Assembly (NCBI RefSeq): GCF_016907875.1
Contig: NZ_JAFBCU010000001.1
Location: 2,170,001 to 2,234,000, forward strand
Length of the DNA stretch: 64,000 bases
Reading direction: 5' to 3'
Source of the DNA: Arthrobacter roseus
Lineage (GTDB): Bacteria; Actinomycetota; Actinomycetes; Actinomycetales; Micrococcaceae
Position numbers and translations under genes: made by a program. The first letter of the stretch is position 1; each line of letters begins with the position of its first letter. Of this stretch, positions 27,621 to 36,371 are shown in pieces. The notes beneath the pieces are model-generated. The model was not told the origin of the DNA. It worked only from the letters and a program-made list of their open reading frames with translations, and searched no databases.

Positions 27621-29954
27621 ATGCAACACCAGACTGTCAAAACGAGCTCGGAAACGCCAGAACAGGTCCAGGGAACAGCCCGCCGTCGCCAATGGGGGGC
27701 GGAAAAACGATCCGAGCCACTCTCGATAGTTCATCCCACTCCATCCCGCGGGAAAATCGCGCGTGGCCGGGTAGGCATCGTCATCACCATCCTCGCCTGG
27801 CTCACCTACGTGATCTCCACGATCCTTCGCCAACTCTCCGAGAACCCGAACGCAGGGTTCCGGTTCGAGCTTGAAGCGGCGTCGTACCTTGTAGTGGTCA
27901 CCTTCCTGACCTTCTCCGCGCTCATGTACCTCGTGGCACGTCAGGGAGCGCTCTACCGCTTCCGCGACCACCGGCGAGTCCCCCGCGGCGAACTGGACCG
28001 CCACTTCGCAACCTACGACGACGGCATCACCGTCCTGGTCCCGTCTTACGCCGAAGAACCACAGGTAGTCCGCGGCACCCTCTGGTCCGCTGCCCTCCAG
28101 GAATTCCCGGACCTACGAGTGGTGCTCCTCCTCGATGACCCGCCCAACCCCACGGACCCTGCCATCCGCGAGCGCCTGGACACTACACGCGCCCTCACCA
28201 CTGAAATCGAAGCCCAGCTGCTGGCGCCTGCCGGACGGTTCACTGCGGCGCTGGATCGTTTCCAAGCTCGGGTCGAGGACGGCACCACCATCGCTTCCGA
28301 AGAACTTCCCGTCCTCATCGGTGAGTACCATGCGGCCGCCCAATGGCTTGAAACCATGGCGGAGAATGAAACAGTCGAGGACCACGTAGACGAGTTCTTC
28401 GTAGACCTCGTTCTCATGGGACTTGCCCGCGAACTCCGGCTCACCATCCTGGCCCTCGAAGCCGCACAGGCACAGCAGGACGCACCGAGCGCCGGCCGAA
28501 CGCTGGAACTGTACCTGCGGCTGACCCGCATTTTCTCAGCACGCATGGAAACGTTTGAACGCAAGCAGTTCGCCTCTCTCTCGCACGAAGCGAACAAGGC
28601 GATGAACCTCAACGCGTACATCTCCCTGATGGGCAAACGCTGGCGACGAGAAGAAACATCTGCCGGCCAGACCGTCCTGCGGCCAGTTGCTGCTGACGCG
28701 TTTGCAGCAGCTGACATCGTAGAGGTACTGGATTCTACGTACCTGCTAACGCTCGACGCCGACTCCTTGCTGCTGCGCGACTACTGCCTCCGGCTGGTGT
28801 ACCTGCTCGAATCACCCGGCAACGAGCGCGTAGCAGTCACGCAGACCCCGTACTCATCCTTCCGCGGCGCACCGACACGCATTGAACGCGTGGCCGGCGC
28901 CACCACGGACATCCAGCACATACTCCACCAGGGCATGACCTACTTTGGCGCCACCTTCTGGGTAGGAGCCAACGCTGTTATCCGCAAAGACGCCATTGAA
29001 GACATCGTTGAAGTCGAGGATGTGGGAGGATTTGAAATCCGCACCTATATCCAAGACCGCACCGTCATCGAAGACACCGAATCCAGCGTGGACCTGGGCA
29101 CCCACGGCTGGTCATTAGTGAACTACCCCGAACGCCTCAGCTACAGCGCCACTCCCCCAGACTTCGGGTCCCTGGTGGTCCAACGACGCCGGTGGGCCAA
29201 CGGCGGACTGCTCATCCTGCCCAAACTATGGAACCAGTTGCGCGAACGCCGGTTCCGCCGGGACCGCATCCTCTACCGTGAGGTGCTCCTGCGGGTCAAC
29301 TACATGGCGTCCATCGCCTGGGCCAGCTTTGGCCTGGTGTTCCTGCTCGCCTACCCCTACGACAGCCGGCTCCTGAGCCCCGTGGTATTCCTCGCCGCGC
29401 TGCCCTACTTCCTCGCCATGGGAAGTGACCTACGCGATTGCGGACACCGGTTCAGCGACATCTTCCGAATCTATGGCTTCAACCTGGTTCTGCTTCCCGT
29501 CAACCTGGCCGGCGTCCTCAAATCGTTGCAGCAAGCATTCACCGGCGAAAAGATCGCCTTTGTCCGCACCCCGAAGGTCAAGGACCGCACTGCTGCACCT
29601 GCCCTTTACGTTGTTGTACCGTACGCGATTGTTGCGTTCTCACTGCTGACTCTCTGGCGCAACATCGACGACGGCAGCTGGGGGAACGTCATCTTCGCCG
29701 GGCTCAACGCACTGCTAGCGGCTTATGCAATACGCGCTTACATTGGCATCGGCAATTCTGTCGTTGACATTACGCTTGGTATGTTGAACTGGTTGTATGT
29801 AGGCCCCCGCAAGAAGCGCAGCACCGCCTCACCGGTAGTTCCAAAAACTCCGGAAGAGGTGGACTGGACATCCATCCTGTACCACGGGGACCGCCGCCTG
29901 AACAGAGACCTCCGAGGGGAGAACGACCGCCGTCGACGTGTTTCGCTACGCTAA
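27621..29954 (+). CDS. Processive GT2 polysaccharide synthase with large internal insertion
   Basis: A 777-residue membrane glycosyltransferase of the cellulose/chitin/hyaluronan synthase type. Two membrane segments (about residues 48-68 and 88-107) precede the catalytic domain, and several follow it (from about 550). Family motifs are VLVPSYAEEPQVVRGTL, LLLDDP (172-174 aspartates), DADS (379-382), the EDTESS region and QRRRW (521-525). Between LLLDDP and ANKAMNLN there are about 150 residues of predicted helix that standard GT2 synthases lack. There is no C-terminal PilZ domain. The ATG at 27621 follows GGAG by 5 bases. It precedes STAS-like and GGDEF-EAL genes and is divergent from a GH18 protein, which suggests regulated exopolysaccharide synthesis. 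Confidence 0.83.
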   Translation: MQHQTVKTSSETPEQVQGTARRRQWGAEKRSEPLSIVHPTPSRGKIARGRVGIVITILAWLTYVISTILRQLSENPNAGFRFELEAASYLVVVTFLTFSALMYLVARQGALYRFRDHRRVPRGELDRHFATYDDGITVLVPSYAEEPQVVRGTLWSAALQEFPDLRVVLLLDDPPNPTDPAIRERLDTTRALTTEIEAQLLAPAGRFTAALDRFQARVEDGTTIASEELPVLIGEYHAAAQWLETMAENETVEDHVDEFFVDLVLMGLARELRLTILALEAAQAQQDAPSAGRTLELYLRLTRIFSARMETFERKQFASLSHEANKAMNLNAYISLMGKRWRREETSAGQTVLRPVAADAFAAADIVEVLDSTYLLTLDADSLLLRDYCLRLVYLLESPGNERVAVTQTPYSSFRGAPTRIERVAGATTDIQHILHQGMTYFGATFWVGANAVIRKDAIEDIVEVEDVGGFEIRTYIQDRTVIEDTESSVDLGTHGWSLVNYPERLSYSATPPDFGSLVVQRRRWANGGLLILPKLWNQLRERRFRRDRILYREVLLRVNYMASIAWASFGLVFLLAYPYDSRLLSPVVFLAALPYFLAMGSDLRDCGHRFSDIFRIYGFNLVLLPVNLAGVLKSLQQAFTGEKIAFVRTPKVKDRTAAPALYVVVPYAIVAFSLLTLWRNIDDGSWGNVIFAGLNALLAAYAIRAYIGIGNSVVDITLGMLNWLYVGPRKKRSTASPVVPKTPEEVDWTSILYHGDRRLNRDLRGENDRRRRVSLR

Positions 29955-29996
29955 CGGCCAATCATCGAACGCAACCGAAGAGGTGGGGGAGAAACA

Positions 29997-30380
29997 GTGG
30001 CAATTGTCACGATGACCGAGACAGGCAATGTTCCTGAGCCCAGCTATGAGGGCATCACGCGGATTGTGCTGCCCGCTGGCGCCACCATCACCGGAGACAT
30101 GGCCACAGCAGCAAGTGCCGCAGTCATAAAGGCTGCAGATGGAGGACGCCGTCCCCTCATGCTCGTGATCAGCGGCGTCTCCTCCATCACCCGCGAAGCT
30201 CGCACCGTCTACGGCGGGGCCACAGTATCAACTGCCATAGCCGTTGTAGGAGCCAGCCCAGTGGACAGGGTGATCGGCAACTTCCTGCTCGGCGGAGCAG
30301 CGCCAGCTTGCCCCAACCAATTCTTCTGCTCAGAAGCGGACGCGCTGGCCTGGCTGGAAAGATACCTAGATGAGCAGTGA
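29997..30380 (+). CDS. Small STAS/SpoIIAA-like protein
   Basis: A 127-residue soluble protein. The alternation of short strands and helices (GITRIVLPAGATITGDMATAASAAVIKA, RPLMLVISGVSSITREARTVYGG, TAIAVVGASPVDRVIGNFLL, FCSEADALAWLERYL) fits the STAS-like fold of SpoIIAA-type proteins, and I think it belongs to a family now called DUF7793. GTG at 29997 follows GGGGGAG by 5 bases. Its last 11 bases overlap the start of the GGDEF-EAL gene, so the two are translationally coupled; it may act as a partner or anti-anti-sigma-like switch for the c-di-GMP enzyme or the synthase. That role is inference. Confidence 0.6.
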   Translation: MAIVTMTETGNVPEPSYEGITRIVLPAGATITGDMATAASAAVIKAADGGRRPLMLVISGVSSITREARTVYGGATVSTAIAVVGASPVDRVIGNFLLGGAAPACPNQFFCSEADALAWLERYLDEQ

Positions 30381-31917
30381 TCCCAGGTTGGCCAACCTCG
30401 TAGACTGGATCGTTGGGGTATCTCGAGGAGATCTTCGGCACCAAATGTCCCCCTCGGATGCCCGAGACGACGTCGACGCCGTGATTACCGGCGTCAATCT
30501 CCTCGTCGAAGAACTGGACCTGGTCTACCAGCAGTTCGAAGACCGCGTAGAACAGCGCACTGCCGAGCTCCACGAAGCCCACCTGCAGATGCAGAAGATG
30601 GCTATGACAGACCCACTCACTGGCCTAGCCAACAGGGTTGCCCTCGTCACCGAAATCGACAAAGCGCTCACGTCCTTTGCGAACGGAAGCGCCACGGCAC
30701 CGGCGCTGCTATTGCTGGACCTCGACTCCTTCAAAAACGTCAACGACAGCCTGGGGCACGACGCCGGTGACCAGGTTCTGAAAATCGTGGCGGAGAGGCT
30801 ACGCGAAGCCGTGCGCCTCACCGACGTCGTCGCCCGGCTGGGCGGCGATGAATTTGCCATCCTGATCCCCGACGCCACGATGGGGATCGCGCAGGGCATT
30901 GCCAACCGTGCCCTCGACGCGCTCAGTGCGCACATAGAACTCGAAGACCTCAAACTCTGGGCCCGCGCCAGCATTGGGCTGCGCCTGGCGGATAAGGACC
31001 AGAGCTCCTACAGCCTGCTTCTCGACGCCGACACCGCCATGTACACGGCCAAAGACCAGGGCCGTAGCCGCCTCAGCGTGTTTGAGCCCGTTATGCTCTA
31101 CGCCCGTCAGGTCCGCAATCAGACAGCCGCCGAACTCCGCGAAGCTATTGCCTCTGACCAGCTGGATATTCATTACCAACCCGTCGTAGACCTCCGCGAC
31201 GGACATATCCAGGGCGTAGAGGCCCTGGTCCGCTGGAACCACCCCACCCGCGGCCTGGTCATGCCAGATGACTTTGTCCCGGTGGCCGAGGAAATTGGTG
31301 CCATCGTGGATCTGGACCGATGGGTCATGACCGCCGCCCTTCGGCAATTTCAAGACTGGAGAACCCGCTTTGACCTGGACGAAGACTTCCAGCTCCGCAT
31401 TAACGTCTCAGCGATAGACCTCCAGCAGTTGGACCTCATAGACTTTGTTCGCGGAGCTTTGAAACAGAACGCCATCCCGCCACGTAACGTGGTTCTGGAA
31501 ATCACCGAAACGGCCCTCATCACCGGTGCCGACGTGGAGAGGTATTCCCTGCTCAGCCTGCAGAAGCTCGGCGTGTGTATAGAAATTGATGACTTCGGCA
31601 CCGGGTACTCTTCCATCAGCTACCTGCGCAAGCTACCGGTGAGCATGGTGAAAGTAGACCGCACGCTCGTGGCGGAACTGGCCGATGGAGCCAAGCAGAA
31701 CGCCTTTGTGGCGGCCATCCTGCAACTCATCCGCGCAGCTGGGCTAGACGCCGTATTTGAAGGAATCGAATCCTGTGAACAGGCCGCCCAGCTACGCGAC
31801 ATGGGCTGCATTTCCGGGCAGGGATATTTCTTCAGCCGACCGTTGCCGCTGGCGCACATAGAAGAACTACTCGTGCCAGGCGTGGTGCTGCCGCTCTCGC
31901 TCGTTCCCCACCCCTGA
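30370..31917 (+). CDS. GGDEF-EAL c-di-GMP turnover protein
   Basis: A 515-residue soluble protein: a helical N-terminal segment (residues about 35-75, likely coiled coil), a GGDEF domain (active-site GGDEF at 158-162, with an upstream RxxD inhibitory site, RLTD, at 149-152), and an EAL domain (EAL at 284-286, IDDFGTGYSS, and EGIES near the end). Both active-site signatures are intact, so it may both make and cleave c-di-GMP; the balance cannot be predicted. No membrane or sensor domain is seen. Overlap with the STAS-like gene and closeness to the GT2 synthase point to control of exopolysaccharide production. Confidence 0.92.
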   Translation: MSSDPRLANLVDWIVGVSRGDLRHQMSPSDARDDVDAVITGVNLLVEELDLVYQQFEDRVEQRTAELHEAHLQMQKMAMTDPLTGLANRVALVTEIDKALTSFANGSATAPALLLLDLDSFKNVNDSLGHDAGDQVLKIVAERLREAVRLTDVVARLGGDEFAILIPDATMGIAQGIANRALDALSAHIELEDLKLWARASIGLRLADKDQSSYSLLLDADTAMYTAKDQGRSRLSVFEPVMLYARQVRNQTAAELREAIASDQLDIHYQPVVDLRDGHIQGVEALVRWNHPTRGLVMPDDFVPVAEEIGAIVDLDRWVMTAALRQFQDWRTRFDLDEDFQLRINVSAIDLQQLDLIDFVRGALKQNAIPPRNVVLEITETALITGADVERYSLLSLQKLGVCIEIDDFGTGYSSISYLRKLPVSMVKVDRTLVAELADGAKQNAFVAAILQLIRAAGLDAVFEGIESCEQAAQLRDMGCISGQGYFFSRPLPLAHIEELLVPGVVLPLSLVPHP

Positions 31918-31953
31918 AGTCCTTACGATCCACCACGAAGAGAGTCTCACAAC

Positions 31954-32202
31954 ATGTCGGCTATCACCTACCTGTTGTGGTTCTTCTTCGGGTCCCTGGG
32001 AATCCACAAGTTCTACCTCAATCAAACCGGGCTGGGAATCCTGTATATCTGCCTTACGCTGGTCGGCGCGGCAACAACCTTCATTCTCATCGGTTTTGTG
32101 TTCCTCGGGGTCGTTGTCCTGATGCTCTTCATCGACCTGTTCCTCATTCCAGGCAGGACCAACGCCGTGAACCGGCAGTCCATGGCACACGGCGTTCGCT
32201 AA
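31954..32202 (+). CDS. TM2-domain membrane protein
   Basis: An 82-residue protein consisting of a TM2 domain: the first helix YLLWFFFGSLGIHKFYL (residues 5-21) with the family GxHxFY motif, then LGILYICLTLVGAATTFILIGFVFLGVVVLMLFIDLFLI. TM2 proteins are small membrane proteins of mostly unknown function. GAAGAGAG lies before the ATG. It follows the GGDEF-EAL gene by 36 bases and could be part of its transcript. Confidence 0.8.
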   Translation: MSAITYLLWFFFGSLGIHKFYLNQTGLGILYICLTLVGAATTFILIGFVFLGVVVLMLFIDLFLIPGRTNAVNRQSMAHGVR

Positions 32203-32246
32203 CCGACCGCCTGCAGCAGCGCACCGCCTAACTGTAGATTGGGGCT

Positions 32247-33668
32247 ATGGGTACATCACTGGTCTGGCTGCGCGACGATCTGCGACTGGCAGATAACCCG
32301 GCACTACACGAAGCCATTCAGCATGGCGGCACGGTCTGTGTGCTGTACGTTTTTGATCAGTCCCCGGACATTCGCCCGCTCGGCGCAGCGACCCGATGGT
32401 GGCTGCATCATTCACTCGAAGCCCTGCGCACGCAAATAGAGGACGTCGGCGGGCAGTTGATCCTCCGCAACGGAATCGCCGCCGACGTTGTCAAGGACTT
32501 GATTGCTGAAATTGGTGCGGACGCACTGTTGTGGAACAGGCGCTACGGACTCCCCGAACGCACCACTGATACAGCCCTCAAGAACTGGGCACACGAGCAC
32601 GACGTCGAAGCACACAGCTTCCAGGCTAACCTCCTGTTTGAACCGTGGCAGGTGCAGACCAAACAGGGCGAGAACTACAAAGTATTTACACCCTTCTGGC
32701 GTGCCTGCCTGGAACAGCCGCAACCACGACAGCCACTGCCTGCGCCGTCGTCGCTCACCCCAGCCACCCTGCGGGACAGCGCCACGCATCCTTCCTCCGA
32801 TGCACTGGATGATTGGGGGCTGCTGCCGAGCACCCCTGACTGGGCCGGAGGTCTGCGTGATGAATGGACGCCGGGCGAAGCCGGAGCGCACAACCGCCTT
32901 ACGACGTTCTTTGACGAACGGGTAGAGGACTACAGCCAAGGCCGCGAAAAGCCCGGTCAGGAAGCCACCAGTCGACTCTCCCCGCATCTGCGGTTTGGAG
33001 AGATCAGTCCCTTCCAGATCTGGCAGGCCGCAAAAGAAAACAAGACAACCGGACTTGAGCACGAGATTCGGGTCTTCGGCAGTGAAGTGGGGTGGCGTGA
33101 ATTCTGCTGGCAACTGCTCTACCACAACCCAGATCTGGCCACCCAGAATTATCGCCGAGAATACGATGCTTTTGAATGGGAGCAGGACACTGCCGACGAC
33201 GTGAGTGCCTGGCAGCAGGGGCACACCGGATACCCCATGGTCGATGCAGGGATGCGGCAGCTCTGGAACACCGGGTGGATGCACAATCGAATCCGCATGG
33301 TGACGGCATCTTTTTTGATCAAGAACCTCATGGTGAACTGGCGTACCGGTGAACAATGGTTCTGGGACACCCTTGTTGACGCCGACGCCGCCAGCAATCC
33401 CGCCAACTGGCAGTGGGTAGCAGGCTCCGGAGCCGATGCTGCGCCATACTTCCGGATCTTCAACCCCGTCACGCAGAGTAAAAAGTTTGACCCCTCCGGC
33501 GGATACCTGAGGCGTTTTGTTCCTGAACTGGCAGCCCTGGATGACTCATCCGTCCACGAGCCCTGGAAAAATCCGGAGGTTGCCCCGGACTACCCGGAAC
33601 CCATCGTTGACCTGAAGGAAACCCGGCACCGGGCACTGGACGCCTACGCCCGGGTCAAAGACCACTAG
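32247..33668 (+). CDS. phrB: Deoxyribodipyrimidine photolyase
   Basis: A 473-residue class I photolyase/cryptochrome that reverses cyclobutane pyrimidine dimers in light. The N-terminal antenna domain starts SLVWLRDDLRLADNPAL; the C-terminal FAD domain has FGEISPFQIWQA, the tryptophan-rich GWREFCWQLLYHNPDL, GHTGYPMVDAGMRQLWNTGWMHNR and NWQWVAGSGADAAPYFRIFNPVTQ, all typical of CPD photolyases. ATG at 32247 gives the expected N-terminus. It stands alone between the TM2 gene and a convergent membrane protein gene. Confidence 0.95.
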   Translation: MGTSLVWLRDDLRLADNPALHEAIQHGGTVCVLYVFDQSPDIRPLGAATRWWLHHSLEALRTQIEDVGGQLILRNGIAADVVKDLIAEIGADALLWNRRYGLPERTTDTALKNWAHEHDVEAHSFQANLLFEPWQVQTKQGENYKVFTPFWRACLEQPQPRQPLPAPSSLTPATLRDSATHPSSDALDDWGLLPSTPDWAGGLRDEWTPGEAGAHNRLTTFFDERVEDYSQGREKPGQEATSRLSPHLRFGEISPFQIWQAAKENKTTGLEHEIRVFGSEVGWREFCWQLLYHNPDLATQNYRREYDAFEWEQDTADDVSAWQQGHTGYPMVDAGMRQLWNTGWMHNRIRMVTASFLIKNLMVNWRTGEQWFWDTLVDADAASNPANWQWVAGSGADAAPYFRIFNPVTQSKKFDPSGGYLRRFVPELAALDDSSVHEPWKNPEVAPDYPEPIVDLKETRHRALDAYARVKDH

Positions 33669-33675
33669 GAATCTG

Positions 33676-34278
33676 CTAGCTAACCGCCTGCAGCAGGGCC
33701 GCATAGGTGCCGCCGCAGATCACGGCTCCGGTGATCAGTGCGGCCAGTAGCCGCCGTCGTGCTGGCTTCTTTTCTCCCTGAAAGCGAACCCACGCTGCTA
33801 CTGCCAAGACCGCGAGCGCGGTCAGCCCCCACCAGCCGAGCATCAGCAGGAAGACTACCGCTGCTCCCCCATAGGTCATCATGGGCCAATCCAGCTGAAC
33901 CTGCCGCTGGATGACGAGGACGACGGCGTAGCCTGCGAAGATCGCGAATATCACGGCGGCCAGTCCGAGCGGGCCATCCAGGTAACGGATCAGCCGCAAC
34001 GTCATGTACATGAGGGCGCCGGCCGCTACCACCACAGGCGTCGCGCCGAGCCTGCTGATGCCGCGCCGTAGATCGTTGCGCCGGTCCAACCAGGTGACGA
34101 TCGCCCACGGCACCAGGGACACAAGTATGGCGGTGCTGATGCCCCAGATGATGCTGGCGGGCCAGCCGTCCTCAACGATGGGGCTCAGCAGCAGGGCGAC
34201 CGCCCAGACCACTGCGGGCGGCGTTGAACGCACGACGGCGGCTCCCACCCGTTGCTGCGTAGGATCCGCCGTCGTCAT
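33676..34278 (-). CDS. Unrecognised multi-pass membrane protein
   Basis: A 200-residue protein with about five or six membrane segments (for example VWAVALLLSPIV, IIWGISTAILVSLVPWAIVTWL, VVVAAGALMYMTLRLI, LAAVIFAIFAGYAVVLVI, GGAAVVFLLMLGWWGLTALAVLAVAAWV) separated by short charged loops. The repeated aromatic and arginine pattern (WLDRRNDLRRGISRLG, TLRLIRYLDG) recalls the transmembrane core of PAP2-related proteins, but no phosphatase motif is visible, so I leave the function open. It lies 22 bases downstream of the FAH-family hydrolase gene and is probably co-transcribed with it. Confidence 0.6.
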   Translation of the reverse strand: MTTADPTQQRVGAAVVRSTPPAVVWAVALLLSPIVEDGWPASIIWGISTAILVSLVPWAIVTWLDRRNDLRRGISRLGATPVVVAAGALMYMTLRLIRYLDGPLGLAAVIFAIFAGYAVVLVIQRQVQLDWPMMTYGGAAVVFLLMLGWWGLTALAVLAVAAWVRFQGEKKPARRRLLAALITGAVICGGTYAALLQAVS

Positions 34279-34300
34279 CTGTTTCTGTACTTTCCGCGTG

Positions 34301-35074
34301 TCAGCGACGTACGGGGTTCGAGAGGCGGCCGATGCCGTCGATCTCGATCTCGTAGCGCTGGCCGTCCGTGATCAGTCCAACACCGGCTGGGGTGCCCGTC
34401 AGGATGAGGTCACCGGGCAGCAGCGTGAAGGCCTGCGAGACATAGGAGACGAGTTCCTTCACACCCCAGATCATGTCGCTGGTATTACCATTCTGGGTCA
34501 ACGTGCCATCCAGCCAGCCGCGGACACCCAGGGTCTCGGTGTCCAGCTCTGTCTCGATCCACGGCCCAATGGGGCAGGAGGTGTCAAAGCCCTTGGCCCT
34601 GGCCCACTGATTATCCGTCTTCTGGACATCCCGCGCTGTGAAGTCGTTGGCGCAGGTGTACCCAAAAATGACCTCATCGACGCGTTCGGGCGGAACGTCC
34701 TTGCAGATTCGACCAATGACGACGGCGAGCTCTGCCTCGAACGAGACCTGATCGGAAAACGACGGCAGAATCACTGGATCTCCGGGGCCCACAACCGCGG
34801 TATTGGGCTTGAGGAACATCAACGGCGCCGGCGGAACCTCATTCCCCAGCTCCTGGGCGTGCTCGGCGTAGTTCCTGCCGATACCCACCACCTTGCTCCG
34901 CGGAATGATCGGCGCCAACAACCGCACATCTTCGAGCTTGTGCCGGACGCCGGTCAACTGGACTCCGGAGAAGAATGGGTCCCCGTTGATGACGGCAACC
35001 TCCTCCTGACCATCGTTTCCCTGAACGACACCAAACGCAGGATCACTATCAACAACAAAACGGGCTATACGCAT
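34301..35074 (-). CDS. Fumarylacetoacetate hydrolase-family protein
   Basis: A 257-residue FAH-fold hydrolase or isomerase. The typical segments are VVGIGRNYAEHAQELG, APLMFLKPNTAVVGPGDPVILP, the metal-binding FEAELAVVIGR (EAE), GYTCANDFTARDVQ, and LLPGDLILTGTPAGVG. Members include fumarylpyruvate hydrolase, acylpyruvases and oxaloacetate decarboxylases, and the substrate cannot be separated by motif alone. It sits between ilvE and a membrane protein gene; a house-cleaning acylpyruvase role is as likely as aromatic degradation, because no aromatic pathway genes are nearby. Confidence 0.88.
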   Translation of the reverse strand: MRIARFVVDSDPAFGVVQGNDGQEEVAVINGDPFFSGVQLTGVRHKLEDVRLLAPIIPRSKVVGIGRNYAEHAQELGNEVPPAPLMFLKPNTAVVGPGDPVILPSFSDQVSFEAELAVVIGRICKDVPPERVDEVIFGYTCANDFTARDVQKTDNQWARAKGFDTSCPIGPWIETELDTETLGVRGWLDGTLTQNGNTSDMIWGVKELVSYVSQAFTLLPGDLILTGTPAGVGLITDGQRYEIEIDGIGRLSNPVRR

Positions 35075-35169
35075 GGAATAAGGCTACAGGGCCTGCAGCA
35101 CACCCCACTGCGAAGGATCGCAGTTACAGGCCTGGCTCTCATAGGCGGACGGCTGCCATCCCGGAGAAC

Positions 35170-36276
35170 TTAGGCCAGTCGGGTCAACCAACCATTGGTG
35201 TCCTTGACCGCACCCGTCTGGATTCCGAGCAGTTCCTCACGGATCGACATGGTGACATCACCGGCTTTGGCCTCAGGAGCGCCGATGACAGAATCGCCGT
35301 CCTTGAGCTCACCGATAGGCGTAATAACCGCAGCTGTGCCACACGCAAACACCTCGGTGATGTCCCCGGAGGCAACGCCGTCGCGCCATTCATCCAACGT
35401 GATCTTGCGTTCTTCAACCTTCAGTCCACGCTGCCGGGCCAACTCCAGCACGGAGTCACGGGTAACACCCTCGAGGATGGTCCCGCTCAATGCAGGCGTA
35501 GCCAACGAACCGTCCTTGAACACAAAGAAGACATTCATGCCGCCCAATTCCTCAACGGCATTGTCATTGAACTGATCCAGAAACAGCACCTGCTTGCAGC
35601 CGTGGGCCTCCGCCTCCAACTGGGCCGCGAGCGACGCCGCATAGTTGCCACCACACTTGGCTGCGCCAGTACCGCCACGGCCAGCACGCGCATAATCACG
35701 CGAAAGCCAGATCGACACAGGCTTCAGGTCCCCACCAAAATAGTTACCGGCAGGAGAAGCGATAACGCGGAAAGACACCTCACGCGCCGGACGCACACCC
35801 AAAAACGCCTCCGTGGCGATCATGAACGGGCGCAGGTACAGAGCCTCACCGTCGCCCGAGGGAACCCACGCCTTGTCCGCGCCAACCAACTGGCGTATTG
35901 CCTCCACGAACACATCCTCAGGAAGTTCCGGAAGCGCCAGACGGCGGGCTGATCGGTTCAAACGCACCGCGTTCTTATCAGCACGGAACGTCCAGATAGA
36001 ACCATCTGCGTGGCGGTAAGCCTTCAATCCCTCAAAAATTTCTTGACCATAGTGCAGCACTGCGGCCGCAGGGTCCAAAGCAATAGGCCCATACGGCTCC
36101 ACCCGGGCATTGGACCAGGAACCCTGGCCGTGCTCGTCCACCGAGTAATCCACCACCGCGGTGTGATCCGAGAAATAGTCCCCGAAGCCCGGATTCGCAA
36201 GAATCTCAGTGCGCTCGGCATCCGACTTTGGATGGGTAGTCAACGTCTGGGTGAACTCCAGAGAACTGGCAGTCAT
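35170..36276 (-). CDS. ilvE: Branched-chain amino acid aminotransferase
   Basis: PLP-dependent transaminase for the last step of leucine, isoleucine and valine synthesis. The 368-residue protein has the BCAT signature ending ELGGMNVFFVF, with the PLP lysine in the KCGGNYAASLAAQLEA region (GAAKCGGNYAAS), and EIFEGLKAYRHADGSIWTFRADKNAVRLNRSARRL near the start. The ATG at 36276 follows GGAGGAAAT, an excellent ribosome-binding site; a 14-residue upstream extension rich in cysteine and glycine was rejected. It lies 95 bases after leuB on the same strand. Confidence 0.95.
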   Translation of the reverse strand: MTASSLEFTQTLTTHPKSDAERTEILANPGFGDYFSDHTAVVDYSVDEHGQGSWSNARVEPYGPIALDPAAAVLHYGQEIFEGLKAYRHADGSIWTFRADKNAVRLNRSARRLALPELPEDVFVEAIRQLVGADKAWVPSGDGEALYLRPFMIATEAFLGVRPAREVSFRVIASPAGNYFGGDLKPVSIWLSRDYARAGRGGTGAAKCGGNYAASLAAQLEAEAHGCKQVLFLDQFNDNAVEELGGMNVFFVFKDGSLATPALSGTILEGVTRDSVLELARQRGLKVEERKITLDEWRDGVASGDITEVFACGTAAVITPIGELKDGDSVIGAPEAKAGDVTMSIREELLGIQTGAVKDTNGWLTRLA

Positions 36277-36371
36277 ATTTCCTCCACGAGTACCGCCACA
36301 GCAGCATCGTGCCGACAACGGGTCATTGGGTTAATGGTCGTTAACAACTGTAAGTCACAACACGAAAATTA

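Noticed and set aside
32412-33356. 314-codon leftward open frame
   Set aside because: Fully antisense to the well-supported photolyase gene; a GC-driven shadow without recognisable domains.
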